DNA from: CAYVQF01 sp964454015
Lineage (GTDB): Bacteria > Myxococcota_A > Bradymonadia > UBA4248
Assembly: GCA_964454015.1 (NCBI GenBank)
Contig: CAYVQF010000018.1
Location: forward strand, 21,010-85,009
Direction: 5' to 3'
DNA: 64,000 nucleotides
The notes beneath the pieces are model-generated. The model had not been told where the DNA came from. It was given only the letters and a program-made list of their open reading frames with translations, and made no database searches. Shown in pieces: positions 43,810-51,990 of the stretch. Position 1 is the first letter of the stretch. The number at the start of each line of letters is the position of its first letter. A program made the translations under genes and the position numbers.

Positions 43810-45765
43810 TCACTGGTCGTCGCTGCTTTTGGCGTCGGGAGTGGTGCACAGGTCGCGCGGCCGTTCAATGGCCAGGGCGCTCTCGATGCTCAGGGCCAGT
43901 TCGTAGCCGCGAAAGGGTTTCTGGAGAAAGGCCAGGGCACCGTTTTCCAGGAGTGATTGGGCTTCGCCGTCGATACTATAGCCCGAGAGGAGGATGACTT
44001 TGCACGTTGGCTTGATGGCCAGGAGCTCTGTCAGTACGTGTTGGGGGCTCTGGTCTGGGAGGACGACGTCCAGGAGGACGACGTCGATGGCGTCTGCGTG
44101 TTGGCGGAAGAAGTCGAGGGCGCTCCTTCCGTCTGGTTGGCAGTGGACCTGATGGCCAAAGCGTTCGAGCACGGTGCGTACAATTTTGGAGAGCATGGGC
44201 TCGTCATCGATGACGAGGATCTTGGCCGGGGTCATGGCCGCGGCGCGGGGGCCGACTTTTTTGTCGGCGGAAGGTGGCGCAGCGGTGTGGATGGGAAAAT
44301 AGAGCTTGAACGACGTCCCTTGGCCGACCTCACTGTGAACGGCGATGCCACCGCGGTGATTCTTCATGGTGCCATAGACGGCGGCAAGGCCCATGCCGAA
44401 GCCGCGGCCGATGGTTTTGGTGGTGAAGAAGGGTTCGAAGGCGCGCTGCAACGTTGCCGGGGCCATGCCCATGCCGTCGTCTTTGACGCAGAGTTCCAAG
44501 TACTCACCGTGGGGTAGCGCTAGGACCATGTCAGTCTTGGAGGCGTCGTCCAGGGTGACGATGCTGCTGGAGAAGACCAGGCTGCCTCCATGGGGCATGG
44601 CGTCGCGGGCGTTGAGGGCCAAGTTCAGGAGCGCATTCTGGATTTGGGAAGGATCGCCGAGGGTCGTGGGGCGGGTGGCGTGCAGCCTGAGGTCGATGTG
44701 AATGCGTTTGTCGATGCTGTGCCGGAGGAGGCAGCGGACTTCATGGACGATGGCGTGGACGTCGACAGGGATGGTGAGGAAGTTCCCTCGGCGCGAGAAG
44801 GCTAAGACCTGCTGGGTCAAGGTGGAGGCGCGTTCGATGGTGAGGAGGATGGCGTCGACGAGCTCCAGGGCGTCTGGGCGTTCTTCGACTTCGAAGCGCA
44901 AGAGCTCGGCCAATCCGCTGATGGCTCCCAGTTGGTTGTTGAAATCGTGGGCCAGGCCGCCGGCGAGCTCACCGATGGCCTGCATTTTTTCAGCGTGGCG
45001 CAGTTGCTCTTGGAGTCGGCGGGTTTCAGTGATGTCTCTGAGGTGCTCGACGACGCAGCGCAGCCCCCCGTGGGCATCCAAGACGGGGTAGGCGCGACAG
45101 TCCAGCCAGAGATCGAGCTCGGGGAGGTGTTTCTCAAGTTGGACGCTGGTCTTCTGTTCGATGGCGGATCGCACGGCGCAGGTGGCGCATGGCTGGGTCC
45201 TCCCGATGAGTTCCCAGCAGCGTTTGCCCTTGGCCGATTCGGGGGTGGCCTGGACAAAGCGGTAGCCGGCTTCGTTGTAGCGCTGCACGCGGTGCTGCAG
45301 GTCTTGAATGCCGATGACATCGGGGATGGCGTCGAAGACGGCTTCGAGGAGTTGGGCCGTCTCGCGATGACGCAGTTCGCTGGCCTCGAGCTCAGCTTTC
45401 ATGGCGTGGCGATTGCTGACATCGGAGAAGATACCGATTTTTATGTTGCTCGCATCGGTGGAGAGGTGGGCCTGGCTGATGTCGGCGTAGCGGGTGCTGC
45501 CGTCTTTGTGGCGACAGGGGAGGTCTCGCACCACGAAGGTCGAAGGTTGTTCGAGCAGGAAGTGGGTGGCGACGCGCTCCCAGTCTTCTGGGTGATGCAG
45601 CATCTGCACGGGTTGCTGGAGCAGCTCCTCGGCTCGATAGCCCAAGAAGCGGCACAGGGCAGGGTTGACGTAGCACAGGCGCATGGCGTCTACGTCGGCG
45701 ATGGCGATGCCCTCACCGGTCGCTTCAGCCATGGCGCGAAAGAGATCGTCCGTTGGCATATGCAT
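43810..45765 (-). CDS. Hybrid sensor histidine kinase: PAS-PAS-HisKA-HATPase-REC
   Basis: The 651-residue cytoplasmic kinase has two PAS domains (about 10-120 and 138-250). The second contains a CATC pair that could bind a metal or sense redox. A dimerisation helix with phospho-acceptor His273 (LAHDFNNQLG) follows, then an ATPase domain (ALNARDAMPHGG, DDGMGM and FGMGLAAVYG). The C-terminal receiver has IDDEPML, acceptor Asp566 (LLDVVLPD) and a KPF ending. No membrane helix or output domain is present, so it probably passes phosphate to a separate protein. The start is ATG 45765 with AGGAG close by, or ATG 45759; the upstream open frame is antisense to another gene. Confidence 0.92.
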   Translation of the reverse strand: MHMPTDDLFRAMAEATGEGIAIADVDAMRLCYVNPALCRFLGYRAEELLQQPVQMLHHPEDWERVATHFLLEQPSTFVVRDLPCRHKDGSTRYADISQAHLSTDASNIKIGIFSDVSNRHAMKAELEASELRHRETAQLLEAVFDAIPDVIGIQDLQHRVQRYNEAGYRFVQATPESAKGKRCWELIGRTQPCATCAVRSAIEQKTSVQLEKHLPELDLWLDCRAYPVLDAHGGLRCVVEHLRDITETRRLQEQLRHAEKMQAIGELAGGLAHDFNNQLGAISGLAELLRFEVEERPDALELVDAILLTIERASTLTQQVLAFSRRGNFLTIPVDVHAIVHEVRCLLRHSIDKRIHIDLRLHATRPTTLGDPSQIQNALLNLALNARDAMPHGGSLVFSSSIVTLDDASKTDMVLALPHGEYLELCVKDDGMGMAPATLQRAFEPFFTTKTIGRGFGMGLAAVYGTMKNHRGGIAVHSEVGQGTSFKLYFPIHTAAPPSADKKVGPRAAAMTPAKILVIDDEPMLSKIVRTVLERFGHQVHCQPDGRSALDFFRQHADAIDVVLLDVVLPDQSPQHVLTELLAIKPTCKVILLSGYSIDGEAQSLLENGALAFLQKPFRGYELALSIESALAIERPRDLCTTPDAKSSDDQ

Positions 45766-45862
45766 ATGGCTCCTCGCCAAGCTCACAACCTTAGTGGCCA
45801 ACGATAGGTGAGTGGCGCGGCTTTGACAAGGAGGGCGTCGCCGGTAGGGCGCAAGGGGCGCT

Positions 45863-47548
45863 TCAGTGCTGCTGGCTTTGGTGTCGGCGGCGGATGAGGT
45901 AGAGCGCCAGGAGGCCCAGCGCCAGGGCGCCAAGGGCGCGGGGCGCTGTTGGGCGCGGGGCGGCGACGCGACAGGCGCAGCTCTCTTGGTCGCGTTGCGG
46001 GGGGGGTGGGTCGGCCTGGAGATCCTCCGCCATGTCGCTGGCGTCGCTTCCCGGGTCGGGGCGGGTGTCGTCGCCCCCCAGCTCGGCCGAGTCTGGGGCT
46101 TCAACGGCCTCTGGGGCGGGCTCGACCGCTTCTTCTGGGCGTAGCTCTTCGGGTTCAGGCGGTGGCCAGGTGCCATCGTGCCACTCGAAAGCGCCGACGT
46201 CGACGGCCAAGCCCTGCGGGCGCGGTACGCCAGCGTGGTCGAGGCTCGGGGCCTCTTCGGCCGCGCCCGCGTCGATAGCGGTGGAGGTGGGGAGGAGGCG
46301 CAGGTCGAAGGCCAGTGGATCCACGAAATGGGCGGCGAGATCCGTGACGATGAGGTTATGGTCGACGGTGACACCGTCTCCCTCGACGTTGATGGCGGTG
46401 ACCAGGTTGTTGCGGACGAGGCATCCCTGAGCGGGGGTGCCGTCTTTGTGGTTGGCGATGCGCACCCAGGGTGGACCGGGGCGTTCCTGGTTGAGGTCGA
46501 CGACGGTGTTGTTGACGATGCGGCTGTTGCGGGCGCCCATGAGGGTGATGCCGTGCCAATGGTCGACCATGATGACGTTGTTCTCGATGACCCAGTCGAC
46601 GAAGGTGCCGTCGAAGCAGCCGATGCCTTGCAAGGTGCAACGCATGGGTTGGTCTGGGTCTTCGTAGTTGATGATGGTGTTGCCCCGCAGGATGATGCCG
46701 TGGACCTCGCCGCTGCCAACGCCATCGGGGCCGACGGACCAAGACTGGAAGCCATCGTCGTGGTTATCGTTGGTTTTGTAGCAGTTCTTGACGAGGTTGC
46801 CTTCAAAGAGGCCGTGATCACCGAGGCCGCGGAGGCCGTCGCCAGAAAAATTCTCGATCGTGTTGCCGATGATTTGGGCGTTGGGTCCCGAGACGCTGAT
46901 GCCGAAGTTGACGTTTTTGATGTGGTTGTTGGCGATGAAGTTGTTGGCGCCGTCGACGCGGATGCCGTTGCCCGCGAGGTTGTTCCAGTCGTCGGCGGTC
47001 CAGGGGCTGATGTCGGCCACGGAGGCGATGCGGCAGTCTTCGACGCGGATGTCATGGACGGGGCCGCGCCAGTTGTGGTTCTCGATGGCGAGCAGGGTTT
47101 TCTTCTCGTAGTCGGTGGCGTAAGCCAAGCTGATGTCGAGGTTGACGAGGTGCCAATGGCTGGACGAGCGGATCAGGGCCGAGGAGAGGCGGGCGCTGGC
47201 CCCCGGCTCGCCTTGGATGATGATGGGCGCCGCGTTGTAGTAGCTCTGGATGACGAGGGCCCCATGGTCACCGGAGCGCAGCCAGAGGCGGTCGCCAGCG
47301 CGCACGGGTGCGCCGGGGTTTTTGGGCACTAGGGTCGCGCCTTCTGCATAGGGCAAGCTGCTCCACTCCTGGCTTTCGATGAGGTTGGCTTCGATGACTT
47401 CTTGGAGGGTGCGCCAGGGGGCGTCGCGGCTGCCGTCGTTGTCCATGGCGCCGTGCACGGGGTCGACATAGAAGTCGGCGGCCCAGGCGGGCGTTGCCCA
47501 CAGGCCGAGGAGGAGGAGGATGAGGGAACGTAGCGCTCTGGCGTGCAT
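45863..47548 (-). CDS. Secreted parallel beta-helix protein with MYXO-CTERM-like tail
   Basis: The 561-residue protein has a Sec signal (LILLLLGLWATPAWA) and a pectate-lyase-like right-handed beta-helix (about 60-400) with repeated NxIxN and GNTI turns. An acidic Glu/Pro/Asp-rich region follows. The C-terminus has the sorting pattern of MYXO-CTERM proteins: a CAC pair, a Pro linker, a hydrophobic helix (ALGALALGLLALYL) and RRRH at the end. That implies anchoring or processing at the cell surface by a myxosortase-like system. ATG 47548 has GAGAGGT upstream. The substrate, if any, is unknown (a polysaccharide lyase is possible). Confidence 0.88.
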   Translation of the reverse strand: MHARALRSLILLLLGLWATPAWAADFYVDPVHGAMDNDGSRDAPWRTLQEVIEANLIESQEWSSLPYAEGATLVPKNPGAPVRAGDRLWLRSGDHGALVIQSYYNAAPIIIQGEPGASARLSSALIRSSSHWHLVNLDISLAYATDYEKKTLLAIENHNWRGPVHDIRVEDCRIASVADISPWTADDWNNLAGNGIRVDGANNFIANNHIKNVNFGISVSGPNAQIIGNTIENFSGDGLRGLGDHGLFEGNLVKNCYKTNDNHDDGFQSWSVGPDGVGSGEVHGIILRGNTIINYEDPDQPMRCTLQGIGCFDGTFVDWVIENNVIMVDHWHGITLMGARNSRIVNNTVVDLNQERPGPPWVRIANHKDGTPAQGCLVRNNLVTAINVEGDGVTVDHNLIVTDLAAHFVDPLAFDLRLLPTSTAIDAGAAEEAPSLDHAGVPRPQGLAVDVGAFEWHDGTWPPPEPEELRPEEAVEPAPEAVEAPDSAELGGDDTRPDPGSDASDMAEDLQADPPPPQRDQESCACRVAAPRPTAPRALGALALGLLALYLIRRRHQSQQH

Positions 47549-47631
47549 GGGTGACCTCTCGATGCGATGGCCCTCGGCTGGGCGGGCAGGCTTGCGGCGA
47601 TGGGTGGGGTGCATGGGCGGCGCTGGGCGCA

Positions 47632-48574
47632 TCATTCGTTCATGATGTCGCAGTGGCGGCCATAGAGGTGGCCGGCGATGCGGCCCGTTGGGAAGGTCGC
47701 TTCGACGCTGAAGGCGATGAAGGCCTCAGGATCACTGGGCGCAGGCTGTCCGAAACACTCGGTGCAGACCGCCCAGGCCACGGGCGTCACGACGACGGCC
47801 GACGCGTGGGTGAACTGCATGGCTGGCGCCAAGGTTCCGAGGCTGTCGAGGAGGACCGCGGCGACGCCGTCGCTTTTGGTCTGGGGCGTCAGGTCCGTGG
47901 GCAGGGTGATGCCGCTGAGGATGAGGATGCGGTCGGGTAGGGGGGAGCTGGACCTGGGGCAGCCGCTGAAGCCTCCGTGCATGGCTTCGACATAGAGTTC
48001 CCAGGGCTGCTCGGCTTGGGTGGGGGCGGTGAGTCCGAAGATCGCGCGCTCAAAGGGCTCGGTCACGGCGCCGAAGGTGGCGGTCAAGGTCTGCACCCGG
48101 CACTCGCCTGGGCAGGGGTCGGGATCCACGTCCGTGAGGTCGCTCGCGTCCAAGGGGTCTGTGTCCGGCACGGTGTCGAGGGTCTCGGCGTCGGCCAGAT
48201 CCACGGCGTCGCCGTCGTCAGTCGCGTCGAGGGCATCGCGCGTTTCGATGTCGAGGAGCTCGGCGTCTTGGTGGAGGTCGGTGGCGTCGGGCGGCGGCGT
48301 GTCGAGCTCGGCGTCTTGGTGGAGGTCGGTGGCGTCGGGCGGCGGCGTGTCGAGCTCGNNNNNNNNNNNNNNNNNNNNNNNNNNNNNNNNNNNNNNNNNN
48401 NNNNNNNNNNNNNNNNNNNNNNNNNNNNNNNNNNNNNNNNNNNNNNNNNNNNNNNNNNGGGTCGTTGGCATCGGGTTCGGGGAGGTGATTGTGGAGCTTG
48501 GCGCCCTCACCACAGGCGCTGGCGAGCCAGAGCAGGGTACACAGGCAGACAAAGACTTTGGCCAGGGCTGGCAT
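47632..48574 (-). CDS. Lipoprotein of unknown function, interrupted by assembly gap
   Basis: The N-terminus (from ATG 48574) is a lipoprotein signal (CLCTLLWLASAC) followed by 20 residues up to a gap of 100 Ns. Beyond the gap come at least two exact 16-residue repeats (ELDTPPPDATDLHQDA), an Asp-rich stalk (DLADAETLDTVPDTDPLD) and a C-terminal domain of about 150 residues with four Cys (CPGECR, CTEC) that I do not recognise. The gap size is nominal, so the two parts can be one gene although their frames differ. The four-gene direction and 72-base spacing place it after the radical SAM substrate genes; it may belong to the same pathway. Confidence 0.7.
48257..48358 (-). repeat. Coding 48-bp tandem repeat
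   Basis: Two perfect 48-base copies (48257-48304 and 48305-48352) are followed by the first six bases of a third, then the N run. Each unit encodes the 16-residue acidic repeat of the lipoprotein. The assembly broke at the repeat, so the true copy number is unknown. Confidence 0.95.
48359..48458. other. Assembly gap (100 N)
   Basis: A run of exactly 100 N marks a scaffold join of unknown real length inside the lipoprotein gene. Confidence 0.99.
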
Positions 48575-48646
48575 GGGAGAGACCTTCACAGCGTTGGGTA
48601 TGGCGAAAAGAGACAGGGGTGCTTTTTCGAGCGCTGCGGCTCGTGA

Positions 48647-49513
48647 TCACTCGTTTTCGTCATCGAGGCTTCGCGGCGCGGCGACCTTGGGCGGCTCGGG
48701 GAGGATTTCGATGGGAGGGGGAGGTGGTTCCGGGAGGATCACCTCGGCGTCGGGTGTCACTGGCGCTGGCACTCGGGGTGGCTCGGGGCGCACCTCGATG
48801 GGAGGGGAGGAGGGCTCTGGTGGTGCCGCCTGGTCGTCGGGGGAGGTGGGGTTTGGCTCGTGTGGGAGCTTCAGGTTGGCGGGGATGGGGGCGATGGGCG
48901 GCTCAGGGAGCACCTCGATGGGGTGTGTTTCACCCAGGTTGGGGTCGGAGGGTGGCGTGGCGGGCGCTTCCTCGGGGGGGAGGGGTTCCACCGATGGGGG
49001 CTCGGGGCGGACTTCGATGGGCGGGGCGGTGGCTTCCGGGCTGGGGCTAGGGCAGCCGGCGACGCCCATGGCCAGGGCGGTAGCGGTGGCGGCGGCTGCG
49101 GCGAAGTCTCCAAGGTTGCTTTGCTTTTTGGGTTTGGTCGGTGTGGGGACGAAGGGCTGGGGCGGGCTGACGTGTTGGGTGATGCCGTGGAGATGGAAAC
49201 AGAGCCGCCGCCCGGCGATGTGGACGCAGTCTTTGTGGAGGAGCACGACGGGTTTTTCGTCGGGGACGACGAGAGAGCGTCCGCCGCGGTGCACTTCGGT
49301 TTGCGGTGCCTGGGGGCGTTTGAAGAGCATGAAGCGCTGGTCTTGTGAGACCCACAGCTCGACGACCCTTTCGAGGTCATCGTGCCACGAGACGCGACCC
49401 GTGGGGTCGAGCCCGAGGCCTGGCTCGACGCCAACCGTGGCGGTGCATACGAGGAAGCGATGCTGTGGTTGGGCGTCGAGATCTTCGATACAGACAGCGA
49501 TGGGGCGTGGCAT
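48647..49513 (-). CDS. Putative radical SAM substrate A: leader domain plus PIEVRPEPP repeats
   Basis: The 288-residue protein has three parts. Residues 1-111 form a conserved domain shared with the neighbouring paralog (CIEDLDAQPQ, RFLVCTA, PGLGLDP, RVVELWVS, TEVHRGGRSL, EKPVVLLH). It looks FHA-like and beta-rich but I cannot name it. Residues 130-154 are Lys-Lys, a small-residue hydrophobic stretch and AMGVAGC, which resembles a lipobox inside the protein. The tail (155-288) is Pro/Glu-rich with five near-repeats of PIEVRPEPP at 164-173, 198-206, 237-246, 256-264 and 266-275. Inference: the N-terminal domain is the recognition region and the repeats are the sites modified by the radical SAM enzyme encoded upstream. 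Confidence 0.7.
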   Translation of the reverse strand: MPRPIAVCIEDLDAQPQHRFLVCTATVGVEPGLGLDPTGRVSWHDDLERVVELWVSQDQRFMLFKRPQAPQTEVHRGGRSLVVPDEKPVVLLHKDCVHIAGRRLCFHLHGITQHVSPPQPFVPTPTKPKKQSNLGDFAAAAATATALAMGVAGCPSPSPEATAPPIEVRPEPPSVEPLPPEEAPATPPSDPNLGETHPIEVLPEPPIAPIPANLKLPHEPNPTSPDDQAAPPEPSSPPIEVRPEPPRVPAPVTPDAEVILPEPPPPPIEILPEPPKVAAPRSLDDENE

Positions 49514-49557
49514 GACTTGGATCTCCGTGGTCCGGCCTGGTGAGGAGGTCAGGGGTA

Positions 49558-50310
49558 TCAGTGGTTGGGGTCTTTTTTGGGTGGCGGCGGCGCGGGCATG
49601 GTGGGCGGCATGGGGCGGACCTCGATGGGCGGTGGCTCCTGGATGAGCCCAGGATCGACATCGCCCTCTTCCTGGGGTCCTTCTTCTTCGTCGATGGGTG
49701 CTTCAGGCGGCGCCTCTCTCACTTCGATGGGTTCGGGCGCGGTGACTTCGACGACGTCGGGCTCGGGCTGGGGCCACTCAGGGGGCATGGGGGCGGGCGG
49801 ATGGGGTCGCACCTCGACGGGTGGGGTGGGTTCGGTGGCGGCGCTGCTTTGGCAGGCGACGGCGCCCAGGGAGAGGGCGGCGGCGGTGGCGGCGGCCACG
49901 GCGTTGAGGGTTTTTTTGCTGGCGCTGGGAGGGGGTGGCGGGGCGAAGAATTGTGGCGCCGCGATGGTCTTGGCTTGCCCGTGGAGGTGCACGCGCAAGC
50001 GGCGCTGGTCGATGCGGATCTCATCGAGGTGCAAGAGCACGACGGGCTTTTCTTCGGGTACCTGGAGGGAGCGCCCGCCGCGGTGGACCTCCGTCGGGGG
50101 GCCGTCGGGTCGGCGATAGAGGATGAGTTGCTGGTCCATGGAGACCCACAGCTCGACGACCCGGTCCTGTTGGCGTTGCCAGGTGACTTCTCCCCGGGGG
50201 TCCAGTCCCAGGCCCGGGCTGTGCCCGATGAGGGCGGTGCAGACGAGGAAGCGCCGCTGCGGTGAGGCGTCGAGGTCTTCGATACAGAGGGCGATGGCTT
50301 TGGGTGTCAT
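49558..50310 (-). CDS. Putative radical SAM substrate B: leader domain plus PIEVRPxPP repeats
   Basis: The 250-residue paralog of substrate A has the same layout. The conserved domain is residues 1-111 (CIEDLDASPQ, RFLVCTA, PGLGLDP, TEVHRGGRSL). A KK-hydrophobic stretch ends in LGAVAC (Cys153). The Pro/Glu-rich tail carries PPVEVRPHPP (163-172), PIEVREAPP (194-202) and PPIEVRPMPP (227-236). The start at ATG 50310 overlaps the radical SAM stop (ATGA), so the enzyme and this protein are translationally coupled. The longer frame to 50454 lies inside the radical SAM gene and is rejected. No Sec signal precedes the N-terminal domain. Confidence 0.72.
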   Translation of the reverse strand: MTPKAIALCIEDLDASPQRRFLVCTALIGHSPGLGLDPRGEVTWQRQQDRVVELWVSMDQQLILYRRPDGPPTEVHRGGRSLQVPEEKPVVLLHLDEIRIDQRRLRVHLHGQAKTIAAPQFFAPPPPPSASKKTLNAVAAATAAALSLGAVACQSSAATEPTPPVEVRPHPPAPMPPEWPQPEPDVVEVTAPEPIEVREAPPEAPIDEEEGPQEEGDVDPGLIQEPPPIEVRPMPPTMPAPPPPKKDPNH

Positions 50311-51674
50311 GGGGTGTCCCTGGTGTCGAGGTGGGCGTTGATCGGCGTGCAGGGGGCGTCGCCGAGATGGGATGAAGGTCGGGCGAGGGGGAGGTCGAGC
50401 GGCGCGGGAATGTTGCGGGCGTGGGCCTCGGCGAGGAGGTGGTGGGCGGGCCATTGGATGGCGGCGACGTTGTCTTCGAAGAGGAGCTCGGCCAGGACTT
50501 GGACGCGCCAGGTGTCACAGATGGGGCGGTTGGGGTCGGCGGTGTAGAGGAAGTTGTCGGAGCGGCAGCCGCCACCGCAGAGGGAGACCAGGGGGCAGGC
50601 CTTGCAGGTGTCGAGGGTGTAGGCTGGGTGTGGGTCGGCCATGACCCCCTGCAGGACTTGGGCGAAACCATCGCTGAGGTGGCCCACGCGCTCTTCCATT
50701 TTGAAGCAAGTGAAGAGGGCACCATCACTGCGGACGTGGATGTGGTTGCCCAAGGCGCAGGCGCAGCCATCGCGGCGCTGGGTGGTGGTGCTGGTTTTGG
50801 GAGCGGGGATGACTTCGCCGGCGGCGAAGGCGATGCGGTCGAGGGCGTCTTCGAGGGCGGGTCGGCTGGGGAAGATGTGTTGTCCGCTCTCGCGACCGCT
50901 GAGGTAGGCCAGGCCAAAGGAGATCTTGACGCCTTGCGGGAGCAATTTGCGTAGGGCGGGGAGCGCTTCACCGCATGGGTCGACGTGATCGGGAAGGAGC
51001 ATGAGATCGACGCAGGGTTTGGCGCCGAGGCTGGCGAGTTGGTGGATGGCGGCGATGACTTGATCGAAGCGCGGTGCGCCAGAGACACCGTCGCAGAGGT
51101 CCGCCGTGGGGCCCGCGAGGCTGATGCGGACTTCCATGCCGCGGGCCATGGCCTGGGCGGTGCGTTGGGCGAAGGCCGCATCGAGCAAGGGCATGCCGTT
51201 GGTGAAGAGGGTGACATGGAGGCCGAGATCGAGGGCGAAGTCGGCGGCGTCGAGGGTCCAGGGTACGAGGAGGGGTTCACCGCCGAGGAGGGCCACTCTG
51301 GTGTCTGGGCCGAGGAGCTGCTTGGCCTCGCGCAGGACGTGTTGGACGTCGGCGAGGGTGAGTTCTTGGTCGCGGGGGGGGCCGGAGTTGGTGCAGCAGT
51401 AGTTGCAGTGGAGGTTGCAGGCGTTGGTCAACTGGAGTTGGACGAGGGGAGGGCTCGGTGGCAGCGCGCGGGGGGGGCCAAAGAAGCCGTGGTGGTGCAG
51501 GTTTTCGCGCAAGGCTGGGGCGAGCTGGGCGAGGGTGCCACGACCCGCGAGTAGGTCTTGGAGCGGGTCGAGCTGATCGGCCGGGACGGGACAGAAGACC
51601 GCGTGGCTGGCTGAGACGAGGAGGGCGCCTTGGGCGACGGGGAGGGTGATGGCGTCGGGAGGTAGTGGATTCAT
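50307..51674 (-). CDS. Radical SAM/SPASM peptide-modifying enzyme
   Basis: The 455-residue enzyme has the radical SAM cluster motif C86-x3-C90-x2-C93 (CNLHCNYC), the GGEPLL SAM-binding motif, and a C-terminal SPASM domain with CACALGN and CKACPLVSLCGGGC for auxiliary iron-sulfur clusters. The first 70 residues (ALLVSASHAVFC...LLAGRGTLAQLAPAL) resemble a PqqD-like recognition element, though weakly. SPASM enzymes typically modify ribosomally made peptides by forming C-C, C-S or C-O links, epimerisation or similar. The two genes directly after it are proposed substrates. I cannot say which residue is modified. The start is ATG 51674 with only a weak GCGAG upstream. Confidence 0.9.
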   Translation of the reverse strand: MNPLPPDAITLPVAQGALLVSASHAVFCPVPADQLDPLQDLLAGRGTLAQLAPALRENLHHHGFFGPPRALPPSPPLVQLQLTNACNLHCNYCCTNSGPPRDQELTLADVQHVLREAKQLLGPDTRVALLGGEPLLVPWTLDAADFALDLGLHVTLFTNGMPLLDAAFAQRTAQAMARGMEVRISLAGPTADLCDGVSGAPRFDQVIAAIHQLASLGAKPCVDLMLLPDHVDPCGEALPALRKLLPQGVKISFGLAYLSGRESGQHIFPSRPALEDALDRIAFAAGEVIPAPKTSTTTQRRDGCACALGNHIHVRSDGALFTCFKMEERVGHLSDGFAQVLQGVMADPHPAYTLDTCKACPLVSLCGGGCRSDNFLYTADPNRPICDTWRVQVLAELLFEDNVAAIQWPAHHLLAEAHARNIPAPLDLPLARPSSHLGDAPCTPINAHLDTRDTP

Positions 51675-51990
51675 CTGGAACTCGCTTGCGGCAGCAGGGA
51701 AGAGAGCAGAGGGCCTGTGGCCCTTCTCGCACGTATAGCAATAGGGTTACGTCTTTGGTGGGGGGCTAGGCAAGGGGATTGTGCATGGGGTCACATTTTG
51801 CGTGCGCCCATGCTGGCGTGGTGGCCGTGGGGCGGGCAGGTGGTGGCCGAGGTTGTGGGGCCCATGGTGCTTGGCGGCGGGAGTAGAGGCTGCGCGAAGT
51901 GGGGCCGCGTGGGTGCTTGACGCGGAGTGGCTGCAGGGATTATGGAGCCTGGGGCCATGAGTGGTCCTTTTTGGCAGAGGGGATGCAGGT
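51675..51990. promoter_or_regulatory. Divergent intergenic region between radical SAM operon and prfB
   Basis: These 316 bases serve both directions. A perfect hairpin (AGGGCC-TGT-GGCCCT, 51710-51724) lies in the radical SAM leader. A seven-base inverted repeat GCATGGG (51783-51789)/CCCATGC (51807-51813), 17 bases apart, sits mid-way and could be an operator. A prfB promoter is listed separately. No small gene is convincing here. Confidence 0.4.
51917..51946 (+). promoter_or_regulatory. Likely prfB promoter
   Basis: TTGACG (51917-51922) and TATGGA (51941-51946) are 18 bases apart, about 45 bases before the prfB start, which has GAGGGG eight bases upstream. Confidence 0.45.

Noticed and set aside
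45766..47055. Extension of the histidine kinase frame to 47055
   Set aside because: The extra 430 residues are Ser/Ala/Pro/Arg-rich and lie within the beta-helix gene, read in another frame on the same strand; the PAS domain begins right after ATG 45765.
48257..48352. Tandem repeat considered as a CRISPR array
   Set aside because: The 48-base units have no spacers, keep a coding frame and encode an acidic stalk.
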